Positions 1-11,869 are shown, counted from the first letter of the stretch. The stretch is DNA of 64,000 nucleotides from Selaginella moellendorffii (GCF_000143415.4 NW_003314302.1:1119820-1183819); one strand, 5' to 3'. Notes: a model not told the origin generated them from the sequence alone. A program made the numbers and translations.

Positions 1-908
1 AGAGTGTTCTCGACGAAGATATCCCTGTGCTTTCCACACTGGGAGTGAACAGCCATGGCTTTCTCCAAAACCTTACGTCGATCAAGCTCTTCTTTTCCTG
101 TTGCCAAGGCCAGGCTTCCACAAGCCATGAGAGCAGCCACGACAGTCCGAGCATCACGAAACAATGCCAGTGAAAAGAGCTCCAAAGCGATGGCAAACTC
201 GTCGTTCTCTACACAGCCAAGCATCAGAGAGTTCCAGGACACGACGTCATGAAGAACCATACCGTCAAACACTCGTCGAGCGTCCATCAGGCTTCCACAC
301 TTTGCGTATGAATTCACCAGAGCGTTTCCAACAAAGATCGCAGCGTCCAGTTTCATCTGTCGAGCCCGAGAGTGCACAGCCATGGTTTCTTCCAGAAACT
401 TTAGCTTCACCACTCTTCCCTCGTCACCAATTCTTTGGCCGGCTTCGTCCGCAGCCAAATCCACACACGCCATAGCTGCAGCCACAAAACTTCTCGAGTT
501 TGGTCTTTCCAAGCCAAAGAACAAGTCCAGAGCGAGCTTACTCTGTCCATTCTCCACATACCCCGCGATCAAAGCGTTCCACGAGACCACGTCGCGAGAA
601 TCCATCGCGTCAAACACGCCTTGGGCTTCCACCATCGCCCTGCACTTAGAATACATATCAATCAATGCAGTGGCAACGAAAATGCGGGAGAGATCACCGT
701 TCTCAAGAGCCGCGAGGTGCGCTTTCCTGCCGGAATCCAGATCCCCCAAGCTGCCACACGCCTTGAGCGCGGAAACAAGATCCATCGCAGCGAAATCCTG
801 CTGCCCAACGCGGCACAGATGCTGGCGCCATACCTTGAAACCCGCAGCGCGGCAGCTCAAGCGTCTTGCCGTTCGCGCTCGTGAAAGAGCGCCATAGCGG
901 AATTGCAT
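1..908 (-). CDS. PLS-type pentatricopeptide repeat protein, 5' part
   Basis: An open frame of about 302 codons runs from an ATG at 908 to the left window edge, so the C-terminal part is missing. An in-frame TAA lies just upstream of the ATG. PPR signatures such as ALIDMYSKC, DVVSWNALIAGYVENG, ALVNSYAKCGS and DVVSWNSLMLG recur at the spacing expected of alternating P/L/S motifs. Proteins of this family bind single-stranded RNA and act in plastid or mitochondrial RNA editing, splicing or stability; this is family knowledge. The first 40 residues are Arg-rich, which would suit an organelle transit peptide, but I cannot confirm targeting. There is no intron in the visible part. The TAF7 gene lies upstream on the same strand. 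The RNA target cannot be told from this fragment. Confidence 0.85.
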   Translation of the reverse strand, partial: MQFRYGALSRARTARRLSCRAAGFKVWRQHLCRVGQQDFAAMDLVSALKACGSLGDLDSGRKAHLAALENGDLSRIFVATALIDMYSKCRAMVEAQGVFDAMDSRDVVSWNALIAGYVENGQSKLALDLFFGLERPNSRSFVAAAMACVDLAADEAGQRIGDEGRVVKLKFLEETMAVHSRARQMKLDAAIFVGNALVNSYAKCGSLMDARRVFDGMVLHDVVSWNSLMLGCVENDEFAIALELFSLALFRDARTVVAALMACGSLALATGKEELDRRKVLEKAMAVHSQCGKHRDIFVENT

Positions 909-1127
909 TCTAGGGCAGATGCTGGCACAAGAATATTCTTAATCTATTGTAGAATATTCTTTAAAATGTAATAACAATTTATAATATTTTAGAATATTTT
1001 AGATCTAAACATGTTTATACCCGAAAAATAGAATGCCTGTGTGATTTTCGATTATATCATACACAGTGTTTGCTCTTTGGACAAGAAACTATGCAAATAA
1101 CTTACTGCCTGAGGCCTCTGGATCGCT

Positions 1128-2059
1128 TCAGTAATCATCCGAGTCCTCGTAGTAGCCATTCTCGTCCGATGAATCGTCGTATTCATCGATCGCCTTTGGA
1201 GCAGCGGCGATTTTGTCACTCGCCACCACCGCCGCTGCCGGTTGAACAGGCGGAGGCACAGCAACCGGAGCTGGAACTGGCTCCGCTTCTTCAACATCTT
1301 CTTCCTGCTCCACCACTTCAACATGTAGATCGAAACGAATCTAAGGAAAAGCTTCCAAAACAATCATAGAGAGAGAGCACAAGAACAGCAAAAGAAGAAA
1401 AAGGATATCCACATCTCGCGCAGTTCCTCCGGCCAGGATGTTCACCAGATCGTTCTCCACATTGTGCACGAAGTCTGGCTGCAAAAGAAAAACCAAGAAG
1501 ATCACAGTGACGAAGATCTTCTCTATGAATCTCACATTGATGATCTCGGCGTCTCTGCGAAATCGCCGCTTTCTCGCGTCTCTCATCGCCGGAGTGAGCC
1601 CGTCTTTGTGCTCCCCGCCCTCTGGAGCAGGCTCCTTGTTATCTCTCACGAGAATCATCTACACCCAAGAGCTGTAAGAAAACCCTTCCAGAAGAAACAC
1701 CAAGAGCTATAAGAACATCCTTCCGAGAAGAAGAAAACAGAGCTCCTTTGATCCTTACCTGGCCAATATCGGCCGCCTTGATGAGCACAGTATCGTCGTA
1801 AGTCTTGTAGGACTCCACGACGCAAGGAAGATCGACCAGCGATACCTCAAACTGGTCTTTCCCGATCGTAAACATCCCAGTTCTGGCATCTACAGGCGCA
1901 AGGAAGTCCTTCTAACCAAAGTAAAATCCCTTTGTTGTGATTACCTCGAAAGCAGATGTCGATCCCTTCGTCTTCCGGCGCTTGGGCGCGCTCGCTGAGC
2001 ACGCCGTTGAGCCGCTCCGCCACCGACGGCGGCACCCTGAGGATGAAATGCTCCTCCAT
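1128..2059 (-). CDS. TAF7: TFIID subunit 7 (TAF7)
   Basis: TAF7 is a TFIID subunit; the family's N-terminal TAFII55 domain contacts TAF1 in the nucleus. Five exons join to 215 codons plus stop: 1945-2059, 1759-1889, 1536-1658, 1413-1478 and 1128-1340. All junctions have GT-AG ends and keep phase. The product starts MEEHFILRVPPSVAERL and carries DLPCVVESYKTYDD, KAADIGQ, GLTPAMRDARKRRFRR and VENDLVNILAGGTA, the diagnostic blocks of the TAFII55 N-terminal domain. The last exon is Pro/Ala-rich and ends in an acidic tail. Length is close to plant TAF7 (about 200 residues). The donor after exon 4 (GTGGAT) is weak, so that junction is the least certain. Intron 3 (1479-1535) is 57 nt, a multiple of three, and stop-free. 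Confidence 0.9.
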
Positions 2060-2229
2060 AGCTGAGAACTTTCGAAGGCGGTGCTCAAGCCCTACCTTTA
2101 GCCAAATGGAAAATTAGGGCTCTTCAATCTTTTATACAGAATTTTCCCCTTACTTATATTAAAATTAGTATTGCTCAGCAAATGCTGGATGAGTACAAAA
2201 ATTTATAATTTTATAATTTTTTCTTCTTT

Positions 2230-2298
<69 letters not shown>
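2230..2298. repeat. (AT)n followed by (AG)n microsatellite
   Basis: About 20 nt of AT repeats run directly into about 50 nt of AG repeats. It lies upstream of TAF7, roughly 170 bp from the ATG, at the edge of the AT-rich transposon block. Confidence 0.95.
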
Positions 2299-2302
<4 letters not shown>

Positions 2303-3479
2303 CTATACAGCATAGATTATATAGTTAGAACATTAATATATTCCCAAAGTGAAAAAGAAGAATTATTAATTAAATATTATTGATAAAGATATTATATGTA
2401 GTATTACTTAGGAATATGAATATATTTAGAATACTAAGATTTTAAAAAATTTAATATTCAACACGAAAAAATTAAAACAAAAATTGCTAAGAATATTTTT
2501 TATAGTTATAAAAATAAATATATTTAGTACACTTCCAGGGAAAAAACAATAAAATAAGACTTACTAAAAATAAATTCTATTAATTAGATGTTACATGTAA
2601 ATTATGTTTTTACTTGGGATATAAATAAATTAAGAATCCTAAAATGTTAAAAAAAACTAATATATTAATACCCAGACTGATAGAAATGTAAAGAAGAATT
2701 ACTAAGCATAATTATCATTAATTAGAAAAGCGTTATTTAATTATTATATTTTTACTTGGAATATGAATAAATATATAACCAAGATTTAAGAACATTAATA
2801 TACCCAAACATAACCTAAAAATAAAAGATTGTATGTACCCTTAAACTCAAACACCTAGAAATAGAATCAAAAGAAATTAATTTAATTTTAGGTAATATAG
2901 ATATTAGCAAAGAATTAATTTGCCATTTGCTTTTCTTAGAATATAGAACAATAAAATTTTATGAACACTAACCTACTACCAGTAAAATTAAGAATTGAAG
3001 TACAAAAAATATTTGTTATTAATATATAAACTATAAATTCAATTATGTTTATAAGATTTATAAAGGTGTTTAATTTTTTTGTATTAAGCCCACATCTTGA
3101 GCATCAACCTCATGTTTAAAATGTAAATCTCATATTTAGAGAGAGGCAATCTATATGGAATTGTTGTAATTGCCCAATCAATACATTAGTAGGGCAACTC
3201 TATCTATCAACTAAACATATACATAAAGAAGAAAATTGTAAGCTAGACTAAGTGCTATCTTAATTATATTAACTGATTAGCACTTGTTCAGCATATGCTG
3301 TCCTGTTAGCATACTATTTTGAATATCATAATTATAATACAAGCTTCTCCAAGACTATTTCTTGGAATTGGAATTGGAGTATTATAGACAGGCCTTTTAT
3401 TTGTTCATTAGACTTATATCAAGAATTTCTTTCAGTTGGGGCAAGAATCAAACTCAACAAGAAATTGGTGGAGGTAAAA
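2299..3479. other. AT-rich intergenic DNA
   Basis: Strongly AT-rich with no convincing open frame. It could include the unrecognised 3' end of the Helitron that lies to the right, but I could not pick out a terminal hairpin and CTRR end. Confidence 0.6.
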
Positions 3480-4305
3480 ATATTTAATAGAAAACCTCTT
3501 TATATATTGTGTTGATGGTGAAAGTAGGACTTGAAGGGAATAGCTATCCTTGGAGTGTGGTGTTTAATGCCTAGTCCTACTGGTGATGTGCATCTTGATA
3601 AAGCTATATAAAGTTGATCATGAATGAAAATTAGATTTGGCAAGCATATTTCAATTCGGTCAAATATCTAGCTTTGACATTTAAAGATTGTAAGGCAATA
3701 CCCTTAATGCACTAGAAATTGTCTTCTAGACATTTTAAATAGAATTTCTATGTTTGAAGGTATGAGTGTGATTCAAGGGATGAAAGCTCATGTACTTTTG
3801 GATTAGCCTAATACAATTTTACAATCTAAAACTGTTGGTAAGACATATTTAAGAATGAGGTGTGTACCATTACATAGTCTAGCCAATAGGCATATATTCC
3901 TTAATGGAATACTTTAATTTATATGGTGGAAGATTAGGAGTAATGGAATTTAAGAATTCAATTGGAAAATCTTCTGGGTGTTCAATATTAATAAAGTTAA
4001 AATATGTATGTCACTAGGTAAGGAAGAAACTATAACATTATTAATGGGAAAAATATCATCATTAAGTGGGGTAAGTATGACTCTATTAGATGCAAAATAG
4101 GGATCTAAAATATTCTGTAGAGATGGGAAAACAAAATCAACAATAGAGGACATTATTATTTCTATGTAAAGTAATATAATAGATTCTGAAGGCAATATTG
4201 GTAAATTCAAGTAACTATCACCATTTCTAATTTGAAGAAGCCAATCAGCCCATAAGAGTTATTTTCAATTAATCTCATATTCCTTTTTAGTGGAAGTGTT
4301 CTAAA
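3480..4305 (-). pseudogene. Helitron helicase, C-terminal part (broken)
   Basis: Minus-strand frames, with several stops and shifts, spell recognisable late motifs of the Helitron Rep/helicase. Examples are NMRLIENN, a block near 4210 with FASNRVILTPLNDD (matching the family's 'ASRAILTPRNDDV' motif), SRRQF near 3700, and QLYIALSRCTSPVGL near 3600, the helicase-superfamily-1 motif close to the C-terminus. The N-terminal part of the same protein is at 5190-6695. The two halves are separated by an LTR and gag fragment on the same strand. No functional protein can come from this copy. Confidence 0.7.
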
Positions 4306-4349
4306 AAATTTCCATGACAGATTCATTTTTTCTTGAATTTGAAATAATT

Positions 4350-4924
4350 TGTGCTAGGAATAACTGGTAGTGTTTATCTAAAGTCACCACTTGTAATAAT
4401 AAGTTCTGTACGAGCATTCTCCATGTCGTAATGAGGGGCAAAACATAAACGGAAAGCAGCCTCAAACTTATCCATGGTAGATATTGGTGGTTTCTTATCT
4501 GCAACACGAGACTCCTCAAGCCAATTCCACCATCTAAGACCCACATCACACAAAACCATCGGAATAGCCACTAAAAAGCCTTTGCATCTGGAGTTCCCCT
4601 AGCAACTAATAACTTCTTCACATTGACTAGCCAAGTGAGACACTCGTCCACACCATTATCACTGGAAAAGATTGGAATCTTGAGTCGATATACCAAAGAA
4701 GGCTTACTTGGAGCGCTACCCTATTTAGCCTCGAGTGCCTCAACATGCTTACGCATGGTATCCATCATGCCATGCATCTCGTCTTGCATCTCTTGCTGAT
4801 TTCGGTTAAAGGCTCGCAACTCATGAACCACATCTTGAATGGTCCAAATCTCTGCAGCTTCGTCAGCACTATTGTCAACACCACCATCAACAATAGGATT
4901 CTAGCGTTCAACTTGGTCGACCAT
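4350..4924 (-). pseudogene. LTR-retrotransposon gag fragment
   Basis: A minus-strand frame starting at ATG 4924 encodes a gag-like protein, with an in-frame TAG about 70 codons in. Gag features include the tract GLRWWNWLEESR, followed by FEAAFRLCFAPHYDMENAR. It begins only about 12 nt after the primer-binding-like site and 30 nt from the LTR. No protease or reverse transcriptase follows; the sequence passes back into the Helitron, so the element is truncated. Confidence 0.65.
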
Positions 4925-4935
4925 TGCAACCAACT

Positions 4936-4947
4936 CCTCTAATACCA
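4936..4947 (-). other. Primer-binding-site-like sequence
   Basis: On the minus strand the sequence reads TGGTATTAGAGG, 10 of 12 matching the initiator-Met tRNA-complementary PBS (TGGTATCAGAGC) used by many plant LTR retrotransposons. It sits 6 nt from the inferred LTR end and just before the gag start. Confidence 0.55.
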
Positions 4948-4953
4948 ATATTA

Positions 4954-5181
4954 TGATCTAACGCAAAATGACAGAGATCTAGTCACCCTAAACTATGCTA
5001 TGCCACCTCTTGAGGTTTCTCACCACCCAACCACCCCCGAGCTACCTCAAAAGCTCCACTATGCCGCCGCTCCATTGTGAGCTTTAGGATAGGTTAAGTC
5101 CCTTGCCCTAACATGCCTTAATATACCCTTGAGCCTCCCTTTGACCGATGTTGACCATGTGGTCAAAGCTGGTGCCTAACA
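4954..5181 (-). mobile_element. Inferred LTR beside the gag fragment
   Basis: On the minus strand the segment begins TGTTAGGC and ends GTTAGATCA, followed by the PBS-like site, so it has TG...CA ends. The outer boundary is inferred from the TG end and the switch back to Helitron-like coding sequence near 5190; no second LTR was found. The 228-bp length is therefore provisional. Confidence 0.4.
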
Positions 5182-5189
5182 AAGGAGAA

Positions 5190-6695
5190 ATGAGGTGTTG
5201 CTTAAATCTGGCAAGGGATATATATGTAAAGTGATATTGGAGAGATAGTGATTGAGTTTGATGTCTTTTAAAAATTCTTTAAGTTTAATATAGAAAACTT
5301 TAAAAACCAAATCAAGAAGGTCTTCTGGACCCTTATTTGGATGTAAATTTTCTATAATTTCTGGCCATTTAAGGTTTCAAGTGAAAGTAATAAAAATATC
5401 TAATTTTGAGTAATGAGTAACAATTGTCATTGCATCTTTGATAATTTTGTTATATTACTCTAGGTCCACCACCAAAACTTAAAGGTAGTATAACAATTTT
5501 ACTGGGGCTTATATTTTCATCTGAAACCTGATTTGCAACATAATCCATAAGACTAGTATATATTTCTACTTGTAATGGGTATAATAATAATATAGGTTAT
5601 TACTCTCAACTTTGACATAGGCATCAACAATGTATTGTTGAGTAGGCTTGCTAGGATGTAAAATTTGGTCAAAACCTAATTGTAATATATCCTTTTAGAT
5701 AAGTGATATGCATAATATAGAAGTAATATGGTTCAATATTATCATATATTCAAAGTATTTCCATCCTTTATCACCAAAAGGAAATATCAAAAGATAAACC
5801 ATAGGATCACAATTAACATCAAGTGTTGAAATATTTTTAGAAATATTTGCCATAGGATATATACAAATTTCACATCCACGTGGGGGTCCTCCATTTTCAC
5901 TAACAAAAACAATAACAATATCATTTGTTTGTGGTATATTATAGTGTCGATAATCAATTATTTATTCCTTAGTAACATATAAATACCACGTAAAGGATGG
6001 TCTATAATTGCTACTTTACAAAGTTCTTTTTGTTCCATTTCATACATCATTCTATAAGCTTTTGTATATGGATTAATATGACAAGGAGTGTATCAAGATG
6101 TAATAATAAATCTCACTTATAACTTGTATTCAATGGGTTTTGATGCTTTATATTTGTGGCTTCTTGTATATCTAGCATATAAAGTTGTCCATAAGATAGA
6201 TTTTTTATCACCAGGAAAGTGTGATGACATGATATTATGGTAAATCTATCCATGAATTCTAAAGTAGTAAGGACCATGTAAGGACCATTACCCCTTAAAG
6301 TCAATGTTATCAGCCATTGATGCAAACGCAAGGACACTATTGTAATGTCTAATATTACTTCTGAAATTAGAGTTTTTGTTTTTGTTTTAAAGTGTAAGTA
6401 AAGTATTTGAAAAAGGTAATATGGGTGGCAATATCACTTGACCATGCTGACAACTCATAGTAACATTCTCATCTTTAAAATATAATGCATTAGAAAAAAC
6501 ACAAATAGATGATAAGAAATCAATTTCAAAAGTTGAAATTTGTGAATCTTTGTAAATAGTGTGACTTGCTAGTGTGGTATGTGAAGGTGGAGATGGTGTA
6601 GTGGATATTGCTTGATGTGTATATATTTCATTTTGATCTGAAGTAATTTGAAGTAGTTTAGGGTGGTTATTAGAATTATTAGTATTGAAATTCAT
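5190..6695 (-). pseudogene. Helitron Rep/helicase, N-terminal part (broken)
   Basis: Minus-strand frames broken by stops and shifts match the Helitron N-terminal domain in order. They include ALYFKDENVTMSCQHGQV followed by LPP (family 'CSHGKVxLPPL'), YGQLYMLDIQEA, CEICIYP, FPFGDKGWKY, QQYIVDAYVKVESN, and near 5350 LDIFITFT plus LKWPEI, matching the conserved 'LFITFTCNPKWPEI' stretch. Helitrons move by rolling-circle replication using this protein. The frame ends near 5190, before the HUH motif, at the border with the inserted LTR/gag fragment. The C-terminal part resumes at about 4305. Confidence 0.8.
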
Positions 6696-7052
6696 ATAAA
6701 AATGATTGGTATTTCTTATAGTTCTAAGAAGAACTATAAGTAAAGTAGCTTTTCGAGTACAAAGCTAGAAAACTATAGCTTATACAAGTTCATATTTGTA
6801 AGAAAACTCAAATTTGCAAGAGAAATTTAAAATAGGTTTTGGTATGTGATGGAGGCTAAAGATATAAAAATACACAAATCTACTGCATGCTTAGTTTTGT
6901 ATGCTTGTCTAGGGTTTTCCAATTACTTGTCAGAGAAGGTGTGTCATGAACTAAGAAGAAAGACTAACCTTTTGCTGCAGGCTATTGTGATTTTTGGTAG
7001 TGCCCTCAATTACAAAACGTAATTGTGAGATTTAGGGTTATGTGAAGCAAGA

Positions 7053-7466
7053 TGTCGCAAATGTGATTTTGGGTATCGAAAGATACTTGGATACTTGTCA
7101 ACCTTATAGACACTCTCTCTTTACTGCCATGACAATAGAAGGTTAGTACTACTGGGGGGGTTCTAAATATATAGTAGGGATAGTGGTTAAAATGTATGTC
7201 TAACCACTTGAGATATTAATTTGGCTCCTACTAAGCTGTGTCGTTCCTTGTTTTGCATCTAGTTTGGGTCTAAGCTCACGCTCCACACTACTCTGGTTAT
7301 CCTCCTCGCATAAGGCCACTAGTATGCTAAAATCATGCCAAACACCATTTTGTGTGCAAGTGGTGGATATGGGGAGCTGGTGCTTGTAGGATTAACAATG
7401 TATTGGACCCTCATTTCATAGCACAACAAGCTTAGAGTTCAACTCTAAATTCAGGCGTGCTATATT
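7053..7466 (+). mobile_element. 5' LTR of a Ty3-type element
   Basis: The start TGTCGCAAATGTGATTTTGG matches the start of the LTR at 34,303 (minus strand), which there is preceded by a polypurine tract. Further blocks of similarity follow, including GGGTATCGAAAG and GGGTCTAAGC. The LTR ends directly before a PBS-like site. Its right boundary is inferred from that site; the last bases are not a clean CA, so the end is approximate. Confidence 0.55.
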
Positions 7467-7478
7467 TGGTATCAAAGA
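7467..7478 (+). other. Primer-binding-site-like sequence
   Basis: TGGTATCAAAGA matches the plant initiator-Met PBS consensus at 10 of 12 positions. It lies between the inferred 5' LTR and the gag relic. Confidence 0.55.
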
Positions 7479-7654
7479 ATTTGTGTTAACGATTCCTATC
7501 CAACTTTTGTCAAAAATTCTAACTCAAGTTGCATACGCAAAGACTTTTTTAGTAGATCCAAAATGATCTATGTAGAATTAGTTGGATTGCACCATTGAGT
7601 AAGAACATTGTATGCATGTTCAATTATTGATAGAGGCATTCATATAGCTAGCAA

Positions 7655-9080
7655 GATGGTGAAAAGGAACTATGCTAATGATGCTGAAACCTCTAGATAG
7701 GCAAATTGAGAGGAGGAAACTCCTGCTAGAGATGTTACAAAAGAGGCTAAGGCTGAGTCAAAGGAAGAAGAGCTTAATGCTATAGCATTGTAGCATGTGG
7801 CTCAAGAAATTAAGATCGAGGATTTGTGAAGGGAAGTTTGCAAATTGAAGAAAGAGAATAAAAAGAGAAAGAAACAAGTTGAGATAGATAGACTAGCTAA
7901 ACAAGCAACCAGACTCCTCTTCAAATTTTGTGGAAGCATGATGTCCTGCGTGCGCGCGCTTTTAACAGTAGAGTTCCACCTAAAGCCACGTTTCTTGCTA
8001 CTGGTGACTCAAAGTTTCCCCCGACAGATCTGTAGTCTTTGTTGGCCACTCATATGTCATGATAAAGTTCTTTAACTACCCCCGGTTGCATGAGTTTCAA
8101 AGTTCAAGCCTCCAAAACCACCCAATTTCATGTATGAGGGACTATCAAGTTTTGGAAGACTGGGTTTATGACATGGAAAACTATTTCACAGTATCAGACA
8201 TGGATGATCATATGAATGTTGCGCATAGTCCTTTCTCACTGATTATGCCAAAACTTGGTAGCACTAGGTGTGCATTGAAAAAGGGCAGACTAGAAGTTGG
8301 ACTAAAATGTGGTTTCGTATTTATAAGAAATACTTGCTGGATGATCTTGGTCTGAAAGTTTGCACGGAGCTGCGGTGGTTAAAGCAGTGAGGGGACCTTA
8401 TGCATTACATTAATGCATTTGCTCAAAAATGCATTATGATGCCAATATGAGTGACGAAAATGTTTGAAGTTATTTCTTGGAAGGTTTAATTTCACTATCT
8501 CATAATGAGATTTTGAAGTTTAAACCAAAGATATACCTGGAGTGTAAGGAGGTAGTACAGCAAATTGCCTTTAGTCACTCACTCCTAGAATAGTATCAAC
8601 AGCCGTATGTTGATACCTTGGACAAGAATAAAAACTTTGGGATGAAACAAGGTGATCGGAAATAAAGGGTGAAAGGAAAGTTATACTTTGGAGGCTCACA
8701 AGCAACGGTTAATAAATTGGTGGTTGGTGACCACTAGCAGCTTCTTCTAGTCCTAGGCCTTTTATTCCTCCTTTTGGTGGGTACAAGTAGTAGTAACTTG
8801 CAAAGCTTACTCCTAATGGAATGAGTAATATGGGTTATTGCTTCTATTGTGGAGAGACAAGATATAAGTTCTCAGAATATCCCAATAAGCATAAAACAAG
8901 GTCTCATATTAATGTCATGAGGGAAGATAGTGGTGGTGAAGCGGAAAGGGTTGACAAAATAATCAATACAAACTATAAAGAAGAGGAGGTGAGTTACTTT
9001 CGTTACTTTCCTCAAGCTTTTCTCACAATCAATGCAAACACTAATTTATTAATGTATTTAGTAGGGTTTGTTTGTGGACA
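7655..9080 (+). pseudogene. Ty3 element gag relic with decayed zinc knuckle
   Basis: An ATG at about 7655 opens a frame that is repeatedly broken. Lys/Glu-rich text at 7840-7900 and a capsid-like stretch at 8060-8650 precede a nucleocapsid motif at 8836-8880. The motif reads CFYCGETRYKFSEY, where CX2CX4HX4C is expected. Both the His and the last Cys are Tyr, each explained by a single transition. The protein would be non-functional. Confidence 0.65.
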
Positions 9081-9089
9081 TTGAATCCA

Positions 9090-11768
9090 AGTGATGACTA
9101 ATATGGGAGCTATGTACAACATGATATTTGAAGACTTAGTAAAGTTGTTAGGATTGAAAGTTGAGTAAATGTTACTTATACACTTCTAGTTTGCAGAAGG
9201 GAGGAAAGTAGCTAGGAGAGTGATGTTACAATAAAGATATCCAAGTAAAAAGAAAGATTAGACGTAGTAGAGTTGAAAATACCCGATTTTTAGATGATGC
9301 TTGGCATGGATTTTTTTTAACAAATATAAAAAAGGGATTTATGGCATTGGACAAAGTTGCATCATATTGAAGTCAGAAGGACATCCTAATGTATCCTTTT
9401 AATTGCAAAAGCCCTTAAAAGATTAGGATGCTAAGTTTTTTTACTGTAAGAGTCGTGCAAAAAGCAACTAAAAAGGGATGTAAGACCTTTTGGGTTCAAG
9501 TGATAAAAGCTAAGGGTGATGGTGACTTAGTTGGAATTGGTGACGGGATTGATCTTGTACCAAAGGAAATATTAAATTTATTGATGTGGAATTAAGATAT
9601 CTTTTCAAAGGATTTGCCACTGGGGCTACCTTCTAGCCCTAAAGTTGATGATTGGATTAAGATTGTTTTGGGTTCTAAACCACTTATGAAAGCTTTGTAT
9701 CATTTGAATATCAAGGAGATGGCTAAACTCAAGAGGCAACTTACGAAGCTTCTTGACAAGGGTTATATCTAACGAAGCAAGTCACCTTATGGAGCATCAA
9801 TCTTTTTTGTTATGAAAAAGGATGATACCATAAGGATATATATCAATTATCAGGCTTTTAACAAGATCATGGTCAAAAATAGTTATCCTTTGCCTCGCAT
9901 TGATGACTTGTTTGATGAACTTTTAAAGGCTATGTATTTTACGTAACTTGATTTGTGGTCTGGGTAGATACGGGTGGCAAATCAGGATTTGGAGAAGACA
10001 GATTTTAAGACTTAATATAAATCCTATGAGTTCCTTGTTATGCTATTTGGGTTATGTAATGCTTTAGCAACATTTAGTACAATGATGGATAGAATATTCA
10101 GAGATTATTTAAACACATTTATTGTAGCAAGATACTATTGCAAGTTTGTTCACAAATTTGCAAGTATTGCTATTTTGTTGATTGAGTTAACAAAGGCTAA
10201 TATACTATTTCATTGGACACTAACTTGTCAATGTGCTTTTGTATAGTTGATGGAGATCTTGATTATGATTTCTATTCTCAAGATCCCAGATCTTGATAAA
10301 CCCTTCAAAGTGCACTGTGATGCATTTGGCTATGCTATTAACGCCATGTTACAACAAGATTGTGACAAAGTAATTAGTGTTATGCTAAGGCGAGACATGG
10401 TTGTCCCATTGCGTTCTAAGAAATTGGATAAAACCTAACAAAGATGGCCAACACACAAAAAAGAGATGTTTGCTATAGTGTTGGCACTAGAACACTGTAG
10501 ACACTATTTGGGTGGACATACCAAAGTTTATACAAATAGTAACACACTAAACTACTTTGCTATGCAACTTAAGCTTACACCAAAATAGGCTTGTTGGCAA
10601 GAGAAGCTTGCTAGAATTGATATTGAAATCATCTATAAACCTGGTAAAGACAATATTGTTTTGGATGCATTGAGTTGTCAGGCTCAGTTCCGGGCAATAT
10701 TGGCAATCAATTTGGACTGGTTGGAGGACATTTGGGCTTCATATGGAAGTGATCTATTGGCGAAGGCAATCTTGCACTGTGCGAAGTTGTCAAAGTAGAA
10801 CCTTAGTAACAAAGCAGTGAAAGTTGCTAGTTAAACCAATGTGAAGCTTCACTTCTCAGTTCAAGATGGGCTTATATTCTATAAGCAAGAAAGATTGTAT
10901 CTTCCATCCAAGGATTTGCAATAGCTGTTTCTATAGGAACATCATGATGTTTCGGCAATAAGACATGGTAGTAAATGAAAGACTCTTACTTCATTGAAAT
11001 TGGGATTTTTTTTGTTTGGTATGGAAGGTGATATAGCAGATTATATCTGTTCATGCCCTATATGCCAGTAATATAAACGAAGAATTAATAAGCAGGCTGG
11101 AAAGTTGTAGTGCATTTTAGCATCGGCATGGCTATGTCAGAGTGTGACACTTGATTTTGTCACTTGCTTGCCAAAGTCTTAAGGTTATGATATTTTGATG
11201 GTGGTTGTGGATCGATTGTCAAAAATTGCACACTTCATTCCAACTGTGGAAACAATAAATGCAAAAGCAAGTAGTAAAGCTCTTTTTCCATGAAGTAGTA
11301 CAAGTTTGTGGTCTTCCCAAAGAGATGATTTTGGATAGAGATTCAAGATTTAGGGGGAAATTATAAGGCACATTGTTCTAGTTATTCGATATTAAGTTGA
11401 AGTTTAGTATAGCTTATCATCCTCAAACTGATGGGCAAACTAATTGTGTGAATGCTCAAATTGAGGATTATTTGCAATATTATGTTGTGGTGGACCAACG
11501 TGGCTGGGTTGAGCATTTAGACACAATAGAAATCTGTTATAATAACACATTTCATAGCATCATTGGCTATTCTTTGTGGGAGATGCTACAAGGGAATTCT
11601 TATGGGGTTCCTCAAACAGATTTTTGTACCTAAACCAATGTCCAAAGTGTTGGTCTTAGACATTGAGACTTATGTAGAGCAATTATGCCAAGGTTGGTTT
11701 AGAGCTACTAAGGCAATGGGCAAAGCTTAAGATAGATCTCAACATGATAAGAATCATCATCATTGGGA
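9090..11768 (+). pseudogene. Ty3 element pol relic (protease, RT, RNase H, integrase)
   Basis: Stop-broken frames in pol order are recognisable. Protease-like text (TNMGAMYNMIF) lies near 9100. Reverse transcriptase runs about 9650-10110 with KDDTIR, NSYPLPRIDDLFDEL, YEFLVMLFGLCNA and TFSTMMDRIFRDYL. RNase H lies about 10270-10680 (HCRHYLGGH, IIYKPGKDN). Integrase runs from about 10930, with a zinc-finger region CSCPICQ, VDRLSKIAHFIPT and IAYHPQTDGQTN at 11402-11437. The order RT-RNase H-integrase places it in Ty3. At least a dozen in-frame stops show it is inactive. It is cut by the assembly gap, so the 3' LTR is not visible. Confidence 0.8.
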
Positions 11769-11769
11769 T

Positions 11770-11869
11770 NNNNNNNNNNNNNNNNNNNNNNNNNNNNNNN
11801 NNNNNNNNNNNNNNNNNNNNNNNNNNNNNNNNNNNNNNNNNNNNNNNNNNNNNNNNNNNNNNNNNNNNN
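11770..11869. other. Assembly gap (100 N)
   Basis: Exactly 100 unknown bases, the usual placeholder for a gap of unspecified length. The sequences on either side come from different transposon families, so adjacency and distance across the gap are not established. Confidence 0.98.
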
